A stretch of DNA of 57,580 bases from assembly GCA_027488845.1 (NCBI GenBank), contig JAIYBC010000019.1:1-57580 (forward strand). The letters are read 5' to 3'. Position 1 is the stretch's first letter. Every line of letters begins with the position of its first letter. Both the position numbers and the translations under genes were made by a program. The DNA comes from Verrucomicrobiales bacterium (GTDB lineage: Bacteria; Verrucomicrobiota; Verrucomicrobiia; Limisphaerales; UBA9464). The notes under the pieces are model-generated. The model ran no database searches and had not been told where the DNA came from. It saw only the letters and a program-made list of their open reading frames with translations. Positions 17,903-27,879 of this stretch are shown in pieces.

Positions 17903-18835
17903 GTGAAAGTCTTTGCAGGCAATTCCAACCCGAAGCTCGCGCAGTCGATCTGCGAGTCCATCGGGATCTCCCTGGGCAAGTCCACGGTGAAGCCGTTCCC
18001 GAACGGTGAGACCTTCGTCAAGATCGACGAGAACGTCCGCGGAACCGACGTCTTCGTTGTCCAGTCGACCAGCCCGCCCGCGAACCAGCACCTGATGGAG
18101 ATGTTCATCATGATCGATGCGCTCCGTCGGGCGAGTGCGTCGCGGATCACGGCGGTGCTGCCGTTCTACGGGTACGCCCGCCAGGATCGGAAGGACCAGC
18201 CGCGGGTACCGATCACGGCGAAGCTGGTGGCGAACCTGATCGTCGCAGCCGGGGCGAACCGTGTCCTGACCATGGATCTGCACGCACAACAGATCCAAGG
18301 GTTCTTCGACATCCCGGTGGACCACCTCTATGCCGCGCCGGTGTTGTTCGACCACATCAAGCGGCAGAACACCCAGAACATGGTCGTGGTGAGCCCGGAC
18401 CTGGGTGGCCTCAAGATGGCGGCGGCGTATTCCCAGACCTTGGGATCCGAGCTGGCGATCGTGGCCAAACGTCGGAAGAGCCCCACCGAAACCGAGGCGA
18501 TCTCCGTGATCGGGGACATCGAAGGGAAAAACGTCCTGCTGGTCGACGACCTGACCGAGACCGCCGGCACGCTCGTGAACGCCGCTTCGCTGCTCAAGAG
18601 CCGGGGTGCCCAGCGCATTCAGGCCTGTGTCTCGCACGCCTTGCTGAACGACCTTGGTATCGAAAGATTGCGAAAATCGGCCATTGACGAGTTGATCACA
18701 ACCGATACTGTCGCGCGCTCCGCGATCGAGGGTGTTCGGATAACGACGCTTTCGGTGGCGGGCTTGTTGGGTGAGGCGATCAAGCGGATTCACAGCAATT
18801 CCTCGGTTACCTCCCTGTTCGAGTTCAAGGGCTGA
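17903..18835 (+). CDS. prs: Ribose-phosphate pyrophosphokinase
   Basis: Makes PRPP from ribose 5-phosphate and ATP for nucleotide, His and Trp synthesis. The 310-residue length is normal. Seen: VFAGNSNPKLA at the N-terminus, the FPNGETFVKIDENVRG stretch, FYGYARQDRKDQPR (flexible loop), DLHAQQIQGFFDIPVDHLYA, the KRR loop (AKRRKSPTE) and the PRPP-binding VLLVDDLTETAGT. GTG 17903 gives the usual start 'MKVFAGNSN'; another GTG at 17879 would add eight residues. It is upstream of rplY and pth, a common bacterial order. Confidence 0.94.
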   Translation: MKVFAGNSNPKLAQSICESIGISLGKSTVKPFPNGETFVKIDENVRGTDVFVVQSTSPPANQHLMEMFIMIDALRRASASRITAVLPFYGYARQDRKDQPRVPITAKLVANLIVAAGANRVLTMDLHAQQIQGFFDIPVDHLYAAPVLFDHIKRQNTQNMVVVSPDLGGLKMAAAYSQTLGSELAIVAKRRKSPTETEAISVIGDIEGKNVLLVDDLTETAGTLVNAASLLKSRGAQRIQACVSHALLNDLGIERLRKSAIDELITTDTVARSAIEGVRITTLSVAGLLGEAIKRIHSNSSVTSLFEFKG

Positions 18836-18881
18836 CATCCGCGCCGATCCCGGTGTGGGTCCGGCAGATACGACTTTAGAA

Positions 18882-19568
18882 ATGAAATCGCTGAAACTGA
18901 GCGCGTTCCCGCGCACGAGCCTCCGTCGCAAGGGCTCCAAAGCCGTCCGCGCCGCCGGACGCATCCCCGCCAACATCTACGGCAAGACCGCCGCCCCGCA
19001 GAATCTCGAGGTCGATTCGATCGCGTTCAAGGAGTTGGTCCATACGGCCCACTCCGAGATCATCCTCGTCGACCTCTCGGTCGCCGGTGATGCCCGCGCC
19101 GAGCGTCTCGTCCTGATCCAGGACGTGCAGCACCACCCGCTCACCGGGAGTGTCCTCCATGTCGACTTCCATGAGGTCCAGCCCACCGAGAAGGTGACCA
19201 TCAAGGTGCCTGTCGAGGCGGTTGGCGAGCCCGTCGGAGTGAAGAGCGGTGGCGGAACCTTGGAGCACGTCCTCCTCAAGCTCCGCATCCGCGCACTGCC
19301 GAAGGACCTTCCCGAACAGATCAACGTCGACGTTTCCAGCCTCGAGGTGGGCAAGTCGATCCACATCGGCGACATCAAGGCTCCCGAGGGCGTTGAGATC
19401 TTGGGCGACAAGCACATCACGGTGCTCGCGGTCGCCGCCCCGTTGACCGAGGCGCCGGCGGCTGCCGATGCCACGGCCGCTGCGGGTGCCGAAGCCAAGC
19501 AGCCCGAGATGATCAAGGAGAAGAAGGAAGAGGCGCCGGCCGCGAAGGCCGCGGACAAGAAGAAGTGA
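18882..19568 (+). CDS. rplY: 50S ribosomal protein L25/general stress protein Ctc
   Basis: A 228-residue long-type L25 (Ctc/TL5). It binds 5S rRNA in the central protuberance. The N-terminal L25 domain has KGSKAVRAAGRIPANIYGK and QDVQHHPLTGSVLHVDFHEV; the C-terminal TL5 domain follows (VPVEAVGEPVGVKSGGGTLEHVLLKLRIRALPKDLPEQINVDVSSLEVGKSIHI). An Ala/Glu/Lys-rich tail closes it. It lies between prs and pth. Confidence 0.94.
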   Translation: MKSLKLSAFPRTSLRRKGSKAVRAAGRIPANIYGKTAAPQNLEVDSIAFKELVHTAHSEIILVDLSVAGDARAERLVLIQDVQHHPLTGSVLHVDFHEVQPTEKVTIKVPVEAVGEPVGVKSGGGTLEHVLLKLRIRALPKDLPEQINVDVSSLEVGKSIHIGDIKAPEGVEILGDKHITVLAVAAPLTEAPAAADATAAAGAEAKQPEMIKEKKEEAPAAKAADKKK

Positions 19569-19612
19569 TTCCAAGGGTGTCGGACCCAACCCGACGGTCT
19601 TGATCTCCGGAC

Positions 19613-20197
19613 ATGGACGGACCGTTTTTGGTGGTTGGGCTCGGCAATCCCGGTGCGCGTTACCGCAACACCCGGCACAATGCCGGCGCGCTGTTGGTCG
19701 AGCGAATCGCTTCGACCCACGGTCAGGGGTGGCGGAACGAGTCCAAGTTCTTTTCAGAGCTCGCCGAGCTTCGGATCGGCGGCAAGAAGGTCCTGCTGTG
19801 CAAGCCGCAGACCTTCATGAATCTCAGCGGGGAAGCTGTGGTCGCCGTGAGCCGGTTCTACCGGATCGACGAAGGCAGCATCCTGGTCGGGGTTGACGAC
19901 GCCGATCTTCCGGTGGGGACGCTTCGATTGAAGCCCTCTGGGGGATCGGGTGGGCACCACGGCTTGGATTCCATCGCCGAACACCTGGGGAGCCGATCGT
20001 TCCCAAGGTTGAGGCTGGGAATCGCAAGGCCAGCCGCTTCGGTCAGGGATATCGCCGGGCATGTGCTCGGCGAGTTTTCGGGCGACGAACGCGCGCACTT
20101 TGAGCGTGTGCTCCAACGGGCCGAGAGCCAGGTGGAGACGACGGTTCGAGATGGTTTGCAGAAGGCGATGAATTTATACAACGGAGAGGTCGAATAG
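19613..20197 (+). CDS. pth: Peptidyl-tRNA hydrolase
   Basis: A 194-residue enzyme that releases tRNA from dropped-off peptidyl-tRNAs. Family motifs are intact: VVGLGNPGARYRNTRHNAGALLVE (catalytic His in TRHNAG, about residue 23), KPQTFMNLSGEAV, DDADLPVGTLRLKPSGGSGGHHGLDSI and LRLGIARP. It sits 44 bases after rplY and 22 bases before rpsF and is probably in one operon with them. Confidence 0.96.
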   Translation: MDGPFLVVGLGNPGARYRNTRHNAGALLVERIASTHGQGWRNESKFFSELAELRIGGKKVLLCKPQTFMNLSGEAVVAVSRFYRIDEGSILVGVDDADLPVGTLRLKPSGGSGGHHGLDSIAEHLGSRSFPRLRLGIARPAASVRDIAGHVLGEFSGDERAHFERVLQRAESQVETTVRDGLQKAMNLYNGEVE

Positions 20198-20219
20198 GCC
20201 CTCCAAGAAAAGGAAACGA

Positions 20220-20528
20220 GTGAAGCGATACGAAGGACTGTTTATTTTGGATCTGGCAGGCAAGGAAGACGGCCTCAAGGAGGTTGTCGACAAGGTCTCG
20301 GCAGACATCACCAGCGCTGGCGGCAAGGTAGAGACGGTCCAGAAGATGGATCGTAAGCCGTTCGCCCGCATGTCGGCCTCCGGCCATTCCGCCGGCCACT
20401 ACGTGAACGTCATTTTCGAAGCCAAGGCCGGTGCCGTTGCCGACCTCTCGGCGAAGTTCAAGCTGTCCGATGAAGTGATCCGCGTGATCTTCACGGAGGC
20501 GCCGAAGATCGCTGCCCCGGTTTCCTGA
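20220..20528 (+). CDS. rpsF: 30S ribosomal protein S6
   Basis: A 102-residue S6 with the expected 'KRYEGLFILDLAGKED' start, a ferredoxin-like alternation, and 'GHYVNVIFEAK...LKLSDEVIRVIF' (here FKLSDEVIRVIF) at the end. It uses a GTG start behind AAAAGGAAA. It heads the rpsF-ssb-rplI run; the usual S18 gene is not among its neighbours. Confidence 0.93.
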   Translation: MKRYEGLFILDLAGKEDGLKEVVDKVSADITSAGGKVETVQKMDRKPFARMSASGHSAGHYVNVIFEAKAGAVADLSAKFKLSDEVIRVIFTEAPKIAAPVS

Positions 20529-20547
20529 AATTGTCGAGGACGAGTCC

Positions 20548-21024
20548 ATGGCCAGCTTCAACAAGGTCATCTTGGCCGGAAACCTCACCAGGGATCCGGA
20601 ATTGCGGTACACCCCAAAGGGTACCGCGATCGCCAAGTTGGCGCTGGCGGTGAACCGCCGTTGGACCGGCGAGGACGGGCAGCAGCGGGAAGAGGTCACC
20701 TACGTCGACATCGACGCCTTCGGCAAGCAGGCGGAGACCATTTCCCAGTATCTCAAAAAGGGCGGAGCAATCCTTGTTGAAGGGCGTTTACGCCTGGATC
20801 AATGGGACGACAAGCAGACGGGGCAGAAGCGCTCCCGTTTGGGTGTCGTCCTCGAGGGGTTCACCTTCCTTGGCACCGGCCGCACGGAAGGGGGCGCCGC
20901 CCCGTCTTCCGGTGGAGCCCCGGCACCCCGGCCCCAAGGCCGTCCGCAGCCGCCAGCCCGTTCGGAATCGCCCGCCCCGGAGACGGATGGTCCGCCTCCC
21001 GAAGACGACGATGTTCCATTTTAA
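20548..21024 (+). CDS. ssb: Single-stranded DNA-binding protein
   Basis: A 158-residue SSB. The OB fold is complete (FNKVILAGNLTRDPELRYTPKGTAIAKLALAVNRRW...EVTYVDIDAFGKQAETISQYLKKGGAILVEGRLRLDQWDDK), followed by a Pro/Gly/Ala-rich linker and the acidic tip PPEDDDVPF that binds partner proteins. It follows rpsF by 19 bases in the standard order. Confidence 0.96.
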   Translation: MASFNKVILAGNLTRDPELRYTPKGTAIAKLALAVNRRWTGEDGQQREEVTYVDIDAFGKQAETISQYLKKGGAILVEGRLRLDQWDDKQTGQKRSRLGVVLEGFTFLGTGRTEGGAAPSSGGAPAPRPQGRPQPPARSESPAPETDGPPPEDDDVPF

Positions 21025-21053
21025 GGTCCGTTCAAACCCTACATTCTTTTCCC

Positions 21054-21620
21054 ATGCCAAAGACTGAAGTCATTCTGATTCACAATGTGGTCGGCCTCGG
21101 TGGCGAGTCCGATCAGGTCAAGGTCGCCACGGGTTATGCCCGGAACTTCCTGATCCCCCATGGCCTCGCGATTCCGCTGTCCCATGGCAACAAGCGCCGG
21201 CTCGAGGTTCTGCGCCAGCGTCGCGCCGAGCGTGAGACCAAGGACCTGAATGCCATGGCCGAGTTGGGCAAGAGCCTGAGCAAGGTGACCTTGACCATCA
21301 CCATGAAGACCGGTGACGACGGCAAGATGTTCGGCAGCGTGACCGCTGGAACGATCGCCGACGCGCTCAAGACCCAGCTCGAGGTCTCCCTCGACAAGAA
21401 GAAGATCCATCTCGAGAAGGCGATCCATGCCTTGGGCGAGTACGAGGTCGCCCTCAACCTCCATCCTGAGGTGAAGTCGGCCTTCAAGCTGGTGGTCAAG
21501 AGCGCCAACCCGCTGCCCGAGGTCCCCGCGGCCCCGGCTGCCGAGGCGCCGAAGACCGAGAAGCGTTCCCGCTTCGGCCGCAAGCCGGCCGCGGACGCGC
21601 CCGCCGAGAAGAACGCCTGA
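21054..21620 (+). CDS. rplI: 50S ribosomal protein L9
   Basis: A 188-residue L9. The N-terminal rRNA-binding domain (EVILIHNVVGLGGESDQVKVATGYARNFLIPHGLAIPLS) is followed by the long connecting helix and the C-terminal domain (GKMFGSVTAGTIADAL...KKIHLEKAIHALGEYEVALNLHPEV). A Pro/Ala/Lys tail of about 40 residues extends beyond the usual 150-residue length. It directly follows ssb, with no rpsR between. Confidence 0.95.
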   Translation: MPKTEVILIHNVVGLGGESDQVKVATGYARNFLIPHGLAIPLSHGNKRRLEVLRQRRAERETKDLNAMAELGKSLSKVTLTITMKTGDDGKMFGSVTAGTIADALKTQLEVSLDKKKIHLEKAIHALGEYEVALNLHPEVKSAFKLVVKSANPLPEVPAAPAAEAPKTEKRSRFGRKPAADAPAEKNA

Positions 21621-21648
21621 ACCAAGGCTGATTTCTTCAACATCGCCA

Positions 21649-21683
21649 AAAGGCGGATGGAGTCCTCGACTCCTTCCGCCTTT
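21649..21683 (+). terminator. Rho-independent terminator after rplI
   Basis: Stem AAAGGCGGATGGAGT with near-perfect complement ACTCCTTCCGCCTTT (one mismatch/wobble), a short loop and a T-rich tail. It closes the ribosomal operon. Confidence 0.82.
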
Positions 21684-22102
21684 GTCTTTGTCTGGTTGGT
21701 TGGATTGAAGACGAGGTGAGCCGTACCTCCCACCGGCAAAACCCGCCGCCGGATCTCGACCGGGAATCCGCGACGCAGGTGAACTTCGACTGGGGATTCA
21801 AACGAAGTCCAAATTCCGGTCTTCACCGGACATGGGAACCGAGGCCTCGACGGAAAGTGATCCTCAGGACAGGGCAACATCCCTGAATGGGTCTTCGCCC
21901 GATCCTCCCTGACTCCGCAGCCAACTCCTGTCCAAGGGCGGCGACTCGGCCATTGCGATCGAGGCCAGCCACGGAATCCGTCCGAGAGAAGGAGGCTTCG
22001 TTCGCGCCAAAGTCCGATTCGTGGTCTTCAAGTCTCCGTGGCCAAAACTCCCTCCCCCGGAATCCCTCGGGCTTGGCGCCCGAGGTTTCGCGATGGGAAC
22101 GG
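21684..22102. other. Intergenic region without a gene
   Basis: About 420 bases between the convergent rplI and ftsH genes. Open frames here have no family-like features and seem to be chance frames in GC-rich DNA. I see no RNA gene or repeat. Confidence 0.55.
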
Positions 22103-24106
22103 TCAGGCGGCAGCGGGAGCCGGGTTTCCGAAACCGGGGAGCTTCGGCGGGACCGGCTTGGCGACTTCAGGCAAAGGCGTCACCGCCTGAGCACCCGAGG
22201 GCGGCTCGATCTGCCCCGGATTGACCGGGGGAGGTGTGAAGGATCCGGTCCTCACGATTTCTTCCACCTGGCCACCTTCAAGGGTTTCGTATTCGAGAAG
22301 CGCCTTGGCGACCGCCTCCACCTTGTCGCGCTGTCCGATGATGATCTCCTGGGCCGTGCGATACCCTTCATCGATGATCCTCTTGACCTCGGCATCGATG
22401 CGCTGGGCGGTCTCCTCGCTGTATTCCTTCGAACGCATCATGTCGCGGCCCAGGAACACGTATTCCTGCGATTCACCGTAGAGAACCATGCCAAGCTTCT
22501 CGCTCATGCCCCAGTGCATGACCATGGCCTTGGCCATCGACGTGGCCTGCTGGATGTCGCCCGAAGCTCCGCTTGAGACGTCTTCGGTGACCAACTCCTC
22601 TGCAATCCGTCCCGCCATGGTGACGGCGATCAGGTCGAGGAGTTCCTTTCTCCTGCGGTTGTGGATGTCCTCCTTGGGCAGGTACATCGTGGCCCCAAGG
22701 GCCTGTCCGCGCGGGATGATGGTGACCTTGTGTAGTGGGTGCGTGTGCTTGAGCACGACGTTGACCACGGCGTGACCGGCCTCGTGCCACGCCGTTCCCT
22801 TCTTCTCCTCCTCGGACATGGCCATGCTCCGGCGCTCGCGTCCCCAGCGGACCTTGTCGCGGGCCTCTTCGAGTTCGGTCATGCCGATCGACTTCTTGCC
22901 CGTCCGGGCGGCGAGCAAGGCCGCCTCGTTGAGCAGATTGGCCAACTCCGCACCGGAGAACCCCGGAGTGCCACGGGCGATCACCGAAAGGTCGACAGAC
23001 CCGTCCAGCTTCACGTTCTTGGCGTGCACCTTCAGGATCGCCTCGCGACCGCGGACATCCGGGAGGTTGACCGTCACCTGGCGGTCGAAACGGCCGGGGC
23101 GGAGCAGGGCGGGGTCCAGGACATCGGGCCGGTTGGTGGCCGCGATGATGATGATGCCCTCCTGGGTGTCGAAACCGTCCATCTCCACGAGCAGGGCGTT
23201 GAGCGTCTGTTCGCGTTCGTCGTTGCCGCCGCCCAGACCGTGGCCGCGACTGCGTCCCACGGCGTCGATCTCGTCGATGAAGATCAAGCAAGGCGTGTTT
23301 TTGCGGGCCTGCTCGAACATGTCCCGGACTCGGCTGGCGCCGACGCCCACGAACATTTCCACGAAATCCGAACCGCTGATGCTGAAGAAGCTCGCGTCGG
23401 CCTCGCCTGCAATCGCCTTGGCCAAGAGCGTCTTGCCGGTTCCCGGCGGTCCGATCATCAGCACGCCCTTGGGAATGCGGCCACCCAGCTTCTGGAACTT
23501 CTTGGGGTCCCGGAGGAACTCCACCAGTTCCGCGACCTCGTCCTTGGCCTCCTCGACACCGGCCACATCCTTGAAGGTCGTCTTGTTGCGATCCTTGGTG
23601 AGCAGTCGGGCCTTGGACTTCCCAAAGCTCAGGGCTCCCTTGCCGGCGGCCTTGATCTGACGGAGGAAGAACACCCAGATCAGCACGCCGATCAGGAGGA
23701 AAGGCAGGAAGTTGAACAGGATCGCAGCCCACTGAGCCGAGCGTTCCACGGTCTTGAATCCCTTGCCGAAGACCAGACGGTCGGTCGTCGCCTCGGTGAT
23801 CGGCATCTCCAGTCGGAAGTTCACGACATTGGAAGGACCCGTCGCGTAGGAACCCCGGACGGTGCGGAGATATTGCTGCGGGTTGAACTCGATGACGCCG
23901 TCCCGGACGAGGTTGGAGCTCACCAACTGCTCGAAGAACGTCGAGGTGATGACCTTTTCCTCGGTACGACGCCCCGGGCGGGTCCAATAGAACAAAGCGA
24001 TACCCAGAAGAACCAATGCCGGCCAGATGAGCCAATTCTGGGTTGGCACCCTCGAATCGCCCGGCCGATTGCTGCGGTTGCCGTTGGAAGGATGCTCGTC
24101 GGACAT
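22103..24106 (-). CDS. ftsH: ATP-dependent zinc metalloprotease FtsH
   Basis: A 667-residue membrane AAA+ protease that degrades misfolded membrane proteins and regulators. Two membrane segments flank a periplasmic domain ([16 protein letters not shown] near residue 27 and [20 protein letters not shown] near 130). AAA+ Walker A GPPGTGKT (about 220), Walker [36 protein letters not shown], and zinc site HEAGH (about 440) are intact. A Pro-rich tail ends it. It lies 47 bases after tilS on the same strand, a neighbourhood common in bacteria (tilS-ftsH). Confidence 0.97.
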   Translation of the reverse strand: MSDEHPSNGNRSNRPGDSRVPTQNWLIWPALVLLGIALFYWTRPGRRTEEKVITSTFFEQLVSSNLVRDGVIEFNPQQYLRTVRGSYATGPSNVVNFRLEMPITEATTDRLVFGKGFKTVERSAQWAAILFNFLPFLLIGVLIWVFFLRQIKAAGKGALSFGKSKARLLTKDRNKTTFKDVAGVEEAKDEVAELVEFLRDPKKFQKLGGRIPKGVLMIGPPGTGKTLLAKAIAGEADASFFSISGSDFVEMFVGVGASRVRDMFEQARKNTPCLIFIDEIDAVGRSRGHGLGGGNDEREQTLNALLVEMDGFDTQEGIIIIAATNRPDVLDPALLRPGRFDRQVTVNLPDVRGREAILKVHAKNVKLDGSVDLSVIARGTPGFSGAELANLLNEAALLAARTGKKSIGMTELEEARDKVRWGRERRSMAMSEEEKKGTAWHEAGHAVVNVVLKHTHPLHKVTIIPRGQALGATMYLPKEDIHNRRRKELLDLIAVTMAGRIAEELVTEDVSSGASGDIQQATSMAKAMVMHWGMSEKLGMVLYGESQEYVFLGRDMMRSKEYSEETAQRIDAEVKRIIDEGYRTAQEIIIGQRDKVEAVAKALLEYETLEGGQVEEIVRTGSFTPPPVNPGQIEPPSGAQAVTPLPEVAKPVPPKLPGFGNPAPAAA

Positions 24107-24153
24107 TTGTTTGTGATTCAAAACTATCAGCACTGGCACACCCGCGCAAACAT

Positions 24154-25482
24154 TCAGTCCCCAACGCTTAGCCGAATCAACAGGATGCGCCGGGTCGAGT
24201 CGGTGAGCTTGAAGGGTTCGGCCGGGGGGAATCCTTCCACCCAGGCGATCCGACCATCGGCCGCCTCCAACACCAGACGCATCCCGCGTTCCGCCATGGG
24301 CACCTTCCGGTTGATGAACAGCCGCTTCAGCCGACCTGGACGGTCCATGCCCATCGGTTGGTAGAGATCTCCCGATCGACGATGCCTCAGAACGGCCCGG
24401 TCGCCCAACCGATCCGCATCGAACTGTTCCACCCCGGTCGTGGACTTCTGCCGGCGTCGGACAAGACGCCATTCGAGTCGCCCACCGGGAACGGCCTGCG
24501 CGCCTTTGCGTTCCACGGCCAAGGGCAGGGGACCCTCCAGGCAAGCGCGAAGCGGCCTTCCTGCCTTGGCCTTGGCTGAGACCTTTCCGGTCGACTCGAT
24601 GGAAGCCCGCTTCCGGCGCATCTCCTCCAACACCTCGAAACCGACATCCTGTCCGACCGCCCACAGTTCCTGCCGCAGCACGATCCTCTGAAGGGCCACC
24701 GGGAGCCGGTCGAAGCGGCTGCGCCGTCCACCCCGCCGCCAACGTTCCGCCTGACGGTTCAGATGCTCGGATTCCCCGGCGGCGATGATCGCCATCCGAC
24801 CCAGGACCCGAGGCAGCGCCGGGGAGATCTCCCGCATGAGGAAAGGCAGGATGCGGTGACGGATCCGGTTCCTCGGGATGGACAGATCGCGGTTGGACGC
24901 GTCCTCCCGGAACCGGATCGACTCCGTCTCCGCGAACTCCTTCAGCTCGGAGCGCGTGAATCCAAGGAACGGCCGCAGCAACCGGATGCGCGGATCCGCA
25001 GGCGACGGAGACTCGGGGCGCATCCCGCCGAGCCCATCGGCACCGGCGCCGCGGAAGATCCGGAGCAGGATCAGTTCGGCCTGGTCGTCGGCGTGGTGTG
25101 CGAGGGCTACCCGATCGGATCCGGCAATCGAAGCCGCTTCACACAGGAATCGATGCCGAAGACGGCGCGCCTTCATCTCGATGGATTCCCCAGACGCCGC
25201 ATCGATGTCGCCGATCCGGATCCGGGCGCCGTGGTGTGCCATCCCCAGCCGAAGGCAGGTCCGCTCGACAAGCTGGGCATCCAGTTCGGCGGCTCCGCCG
25301 CGCAAGCCGTGGTTCAGGTGGGCCGCGGTCAGTTGGAGACCGAAGTCCGGTGCCAAACTCGCGAGTGCATGGAGCAGCACCATCGAGTCGAGGCCGCCGG
25401 AGACGCCGACCAGCAGCGGACCGGGTTTCAGCGACAACTCCTCCCCAAGGATGACGCGCAGGCGCCGGAGGAAGTGGTCCAT
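24154..25482 (-). CDS. tilS: tRNA(Ile)-lysidine synthase
   Basis: A 442-residue PP-loop ATPase that converts C34 of tRNA-Ile2 to lysidine so that it reads AUA. The N-terminal PP-loop SGGLDSM (residues 28-34) is intact, with the family's HLNHGLRG and ALAHHADDQAE motifs. The central part is the TilS substrate domain and the C-terminal part (LYQPMGM...LKRLFINRKVPMAER) is the TilS C-terminal domain. It is divergent from lptD with 107 bases between, and upstream of ftsH. Confidence 0.95.
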   Translation of the reverse strand: MDHFLRRLRVILGEELSLKPGPLLVGVSGGLDSMVLLHALASLAPDFGLQLTAAHLNHGLRGGAAELDAQLVERTCLRLGMAHHGARIRIGDIDAASGESIEMKARRLRHRFLCEAASIAGSDRVALAHHADDQAELILLRIFRGAGADGLGGMRPESPSPADPRIRLLRPFLGFTRSELKEFAETESIRFREDASNRDLSIPRNRIRHRILPFLMREISPALPRVLGRMAIIAAGESEHLNRQAERWRRGGRRSRFDRLPVALQRIVLRQELWAVGQDVGFEVLEEMRRKRASIESTGKVSAKAKAGRPLRACLEGPLPLAVERKGAQAVPGGRLEWRLVRRRQKSTTGVEQFDADRLGDRAVLRHRRSGDLYQPMGMDRPGRLKRLFINRKVPMAERGMRLVLEAADGRIAWVEGFPPAEPFKLTDSTRRILLIRLSVGD

Positions 25483-25589
25483 GTGGAATGGGTATACTCC
25501 CGAGGCCGGCTTGCCGAGGCGGAAGCGTTTGGGCGCGCGCTCGTTGGTTGCCCCGACGACGGGATACGACTTAGGCTCGGCCTCCAGCG

Positions 25590-27794
25590 ATGAATTCGAG
25601 CCGCACCCGCGCGTTGACCCTTTGTACCCTTGCCGTCCTTGGGGCAACCGCGGGCGAAGTCGCTCCCAATGCGCCGGACTCCGGCATCGTGGTCCAGTCC
25701 CGTGACGGGATGAGCGAGGTCGAGGTCTCCACGGACGCCTCGACGGCGACGGCGCGCAACGGCGTGGTCATCCGGTGGATGGGCAGCACGCTTTCGGCGA
25801 AGACCGTGGCGATCGACAACGAGTCCGGCAGCGTCCAGGCGACCGGGGACGTCGTGATCGACTACGTCGACGAACTGGGGACGCCGCAGCGATGGAAGGG
25901 CTCGGAGGTCCAGTATGACTTCCGCCGTCGACGTGTGGTGGCGAGCGGATTCCGGATGGGTCGGCCACCCTTCTTCGTGGCCGGCAAGAAGGCCGAGGTG
26001 TCTGCCGAAGGCGGCCAGCAGAACGCCAGCGAGGTGGTGCTGACGACCGACGACGTCGCCGAGCCCGGATACCGAATCCGCGCCAAGTCGCTGACGATCC
26101 AGCCCGACAAGACCCTCGTCGCGGAGAATGCCGTCCTCTACGTCGGCAAGGTGCCGATGATGTACTTCCCGAAGTACACACGGACCGCGGACCGTCATCC
26201 CAACTTCTGGACTGCGACCCCCGGCTACCGGAGCCTCTATGGACCGTTCGTCCTCGGCAGCTACCACTGGGAGGTGCGGACCAACGTCACCGCGGCGCTG
26301 GACCTCGATCTGCGCCAGCGGCGCGGCGTGGGCGGCGGTCCCCAGGTCGCCTATGACCTCGGCAACCTGGGGCAGGGCGGGGGACGCTTCTATTACCTCC
26401 ACGACGACGCGCCCGAACTCAGCGCACTCAACGGACCGATCGATCCGGACCGCTATCGCTTCGACTTCCGGCACAGCGTCACCAACGACTCGGGTTTCGA
26501 GTTCAAGGGCATCCTCCGCGGCCAGAGCGACTCGATGGTCTGGAGGGATTTCTTCGAACGCGAGTACCGCAAGGATCCCCAGCCGAAGACCTTCGCCGAA
26601 GTGTCCAAGTCCTGGTCCGACTGGAGCCTCGACCTCTTGGCCCAGCCGCAGGTCAACGACTTCTTCCGGACCGTGGAACGGCTCCCGGACGTCCGGCTGA
26701 AAGGATTCCGACAGGCCATCGGCGTCACGCCCGTGTTCTACGAGTCCGAAAGTTCCCTGGCCTACCTGCGCTATCGGGATGCCTTTCCCGGCGGAACCAA
26801 CTTCGCCGCGTTCCGAGCGGACAGCTACCATCAGATCCTCGCTCCGCAGACCTATCTCGGCTGGCTCAATGTCACGCCGAGGGCAGGGGGACGGTTCACC
26901 CATTACGGCGATGTCGAGGGCGACCCTGCCCTCTCTGGCGGGCGGGACCGCTGGGTGCTGAACACAGGTGTGGACGTCGGCACGAAGGCCTCGAGGATCT
27001 GGCCTTCGATCTCCAACCGGGCGTTGGACCTGGAGGGGGTCCGGCACATCGTCGAGCCGACCGTCAGCTACGTCTACGTGCCACGGCCAGACCAGACACC
27101 GGTCGAGTTGCCGCAGTTCGATCGCGAGCTGATCACGCCCCGACTCCTGCCGATCCACTTCCCGGACTATTCGCAGATCGATTCGGTGGACTCGCAGAAC
27201 ACCCTCCGGCTGGGACTGCGGAACAAGGTCCAGACCAAACGCGGTGGCGAGGTGCAGAACCTGGTCAACTGGTCGGTCATGACCGACTGGCGCCTGCGGC
27301 CGAGGGTCGGACAAACCACCTTTGCCGACATCTATTCGGACCTCGATTTTTCTCCGCGACGCTGGATCACGCTGACCTCGGAAACCCGGTTCGACATCGA
27401 CACCCGGGAGTTCCGCGAGTCGAACCATCGGCTGACACTGACTCCCAACGAATGGGTGGACTGGTCCTTCGGGCACCGGTACCTCCGCGACGACTTCGGA
27501 ACCTACGGCATCGGCAACAACGTCTTCTTCAGCAGCCTCTTCGTGAAGTTCAACGAGAACTGGGGAGCCCGCGCCGTCCATCAGTTCGAATCGCGGGACG
27601 GAGTGCTCGAGGAACAGCAGTACCAGATCTACCGCGACCTGCGGAGCTGGACCGCGGCATTGGGAGTGCGGCTGCGCGACAACCGTGGAGCACCCTCCGA
27701 CTGGACGATTGGAGTGACATTCTCCCTGAAGGCGTTCCCGCGGTTCGGGCTGGGGGAGGACCGGAGCAATCCGAACCTGCTTCTGGGAATGTAG
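25590..27794 (+). CDS. lptD: LPS-assembly protein LptD (OstA)
   Basis: A 734-residue outer-membrane beta-barrel protein that, with LptE, inserts LPS into the outer leaflet. It has a signal peptide (ALTLCTLAVLGATAGE), an N-terminal OstA/LptA-like beta-jellyroll (about 30-190, with VQATGDVVIDYVD and LVAENAVLYVGKVPMMYFPKY) and a C-terminal barrel of many amphipathic strands. The FPKY...RTADRHPNFW stretch is typical of the plug-to-barrel region. The stop is 56 bases from the left dif-like site of the prophage. It shows the host is a diderm. Confidence 0.88.
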   Translation: MNSSRTRALTLCTLAVLGATAGEVAPNAPDSGIVVQSRDGMSEVEVSTDASTATARNGVVIRWMGSTLSAKTVAIDNESGSVQATGDVVIDYVDELGTPQRWKGSEVQYDFRRRRVVASGFRMGRPPFFVAGKKAEVSAEGGQQNASEVVLTTDDVAEPGYRIRAKSLTIQPDKTLVAENAVLYVGKVPMMYFPKYTRTADRHPNFWTATPGYRSLYGPFVLGSYHWEVRTNVTAALDLDLRQRRGVGGGPQVAYDLGNLGQGGGRFYYLHDDAPELSALNGPIDPDRYRFDFRHSVTNDSGFEFKGILRGQSDSMVWRDFFEREYRKDPQPKTFAEVSKSWSDWSLDLLAQPQVNDFFRTVERLPDVRLKGFRQAIGVTPVFYESESSLAYLRYRDAFPGGTNFAAFRADSYHQILAPQTYLGWLNVTPRAGGRFTHYGDVEGDPALSGGRDRWVLNTGVDVGTKASRIWPSISNRALDLEGVRHIVEPTVSYVYVPRPDQTPVELPQFDRELITPRLLPIHFPDYSQIDSVDSQNTLRLGLRNKVQTKRGGEVQNLVNWSVMTDWRLRPRVGQTTFADIYSDLDFSPRRWITLTSETRFDIDTREFRESNHRLTLTPNEWVDWSFGHRYLRDDFGTYGIGNNVFFSSLFVKFNENWGARAVHQFESRDGVLEEQQYQIYRDLRSWTAALGVRLRDNRGAPSDWTIGVTFSLKAFPRFGLGEDRSNPNLLLGM

Positions 27795-27850
27795 TCCCGA
27801 GGAAGCGGCGACCATCAGGCATCCACGGCCGATAAGTCCGCTCCAAAAGA

Positions 27851-27878
27851 AGTGAATATAACTATTATTGTGCGACCA
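27851..27878 (-). other. Left attachment site: full dif-like XerCD site
   Basis: Read on the minus strand, this 28-bp AT-rich site has a XerC-like arm (TGGTCGCACAA), a 6-base centre TAATAG and a XerD-like arm (TTATATTCACT). Against E. coli dif I count 7/11, and 8/11 matches in the two arms. A 15-bp core (ctattattgtgcgac, 27862-27876) recurs exactly at 38776-38790. The XerD-like arm lies on the host (lptD) side. Confidence 0.72.
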
Positions 27879-27879
27879 T

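Noticed and set aside
21887-22576. A 229-codon plus-strand frame after rplI
   Set aside because: It runs antisense into the 3' end of ftsH and has no family-like features.
22739-24364. A 541-codon plus-strand open frame
   Set aside because: Antisense to ftsH; composition typical of a shadow frame.
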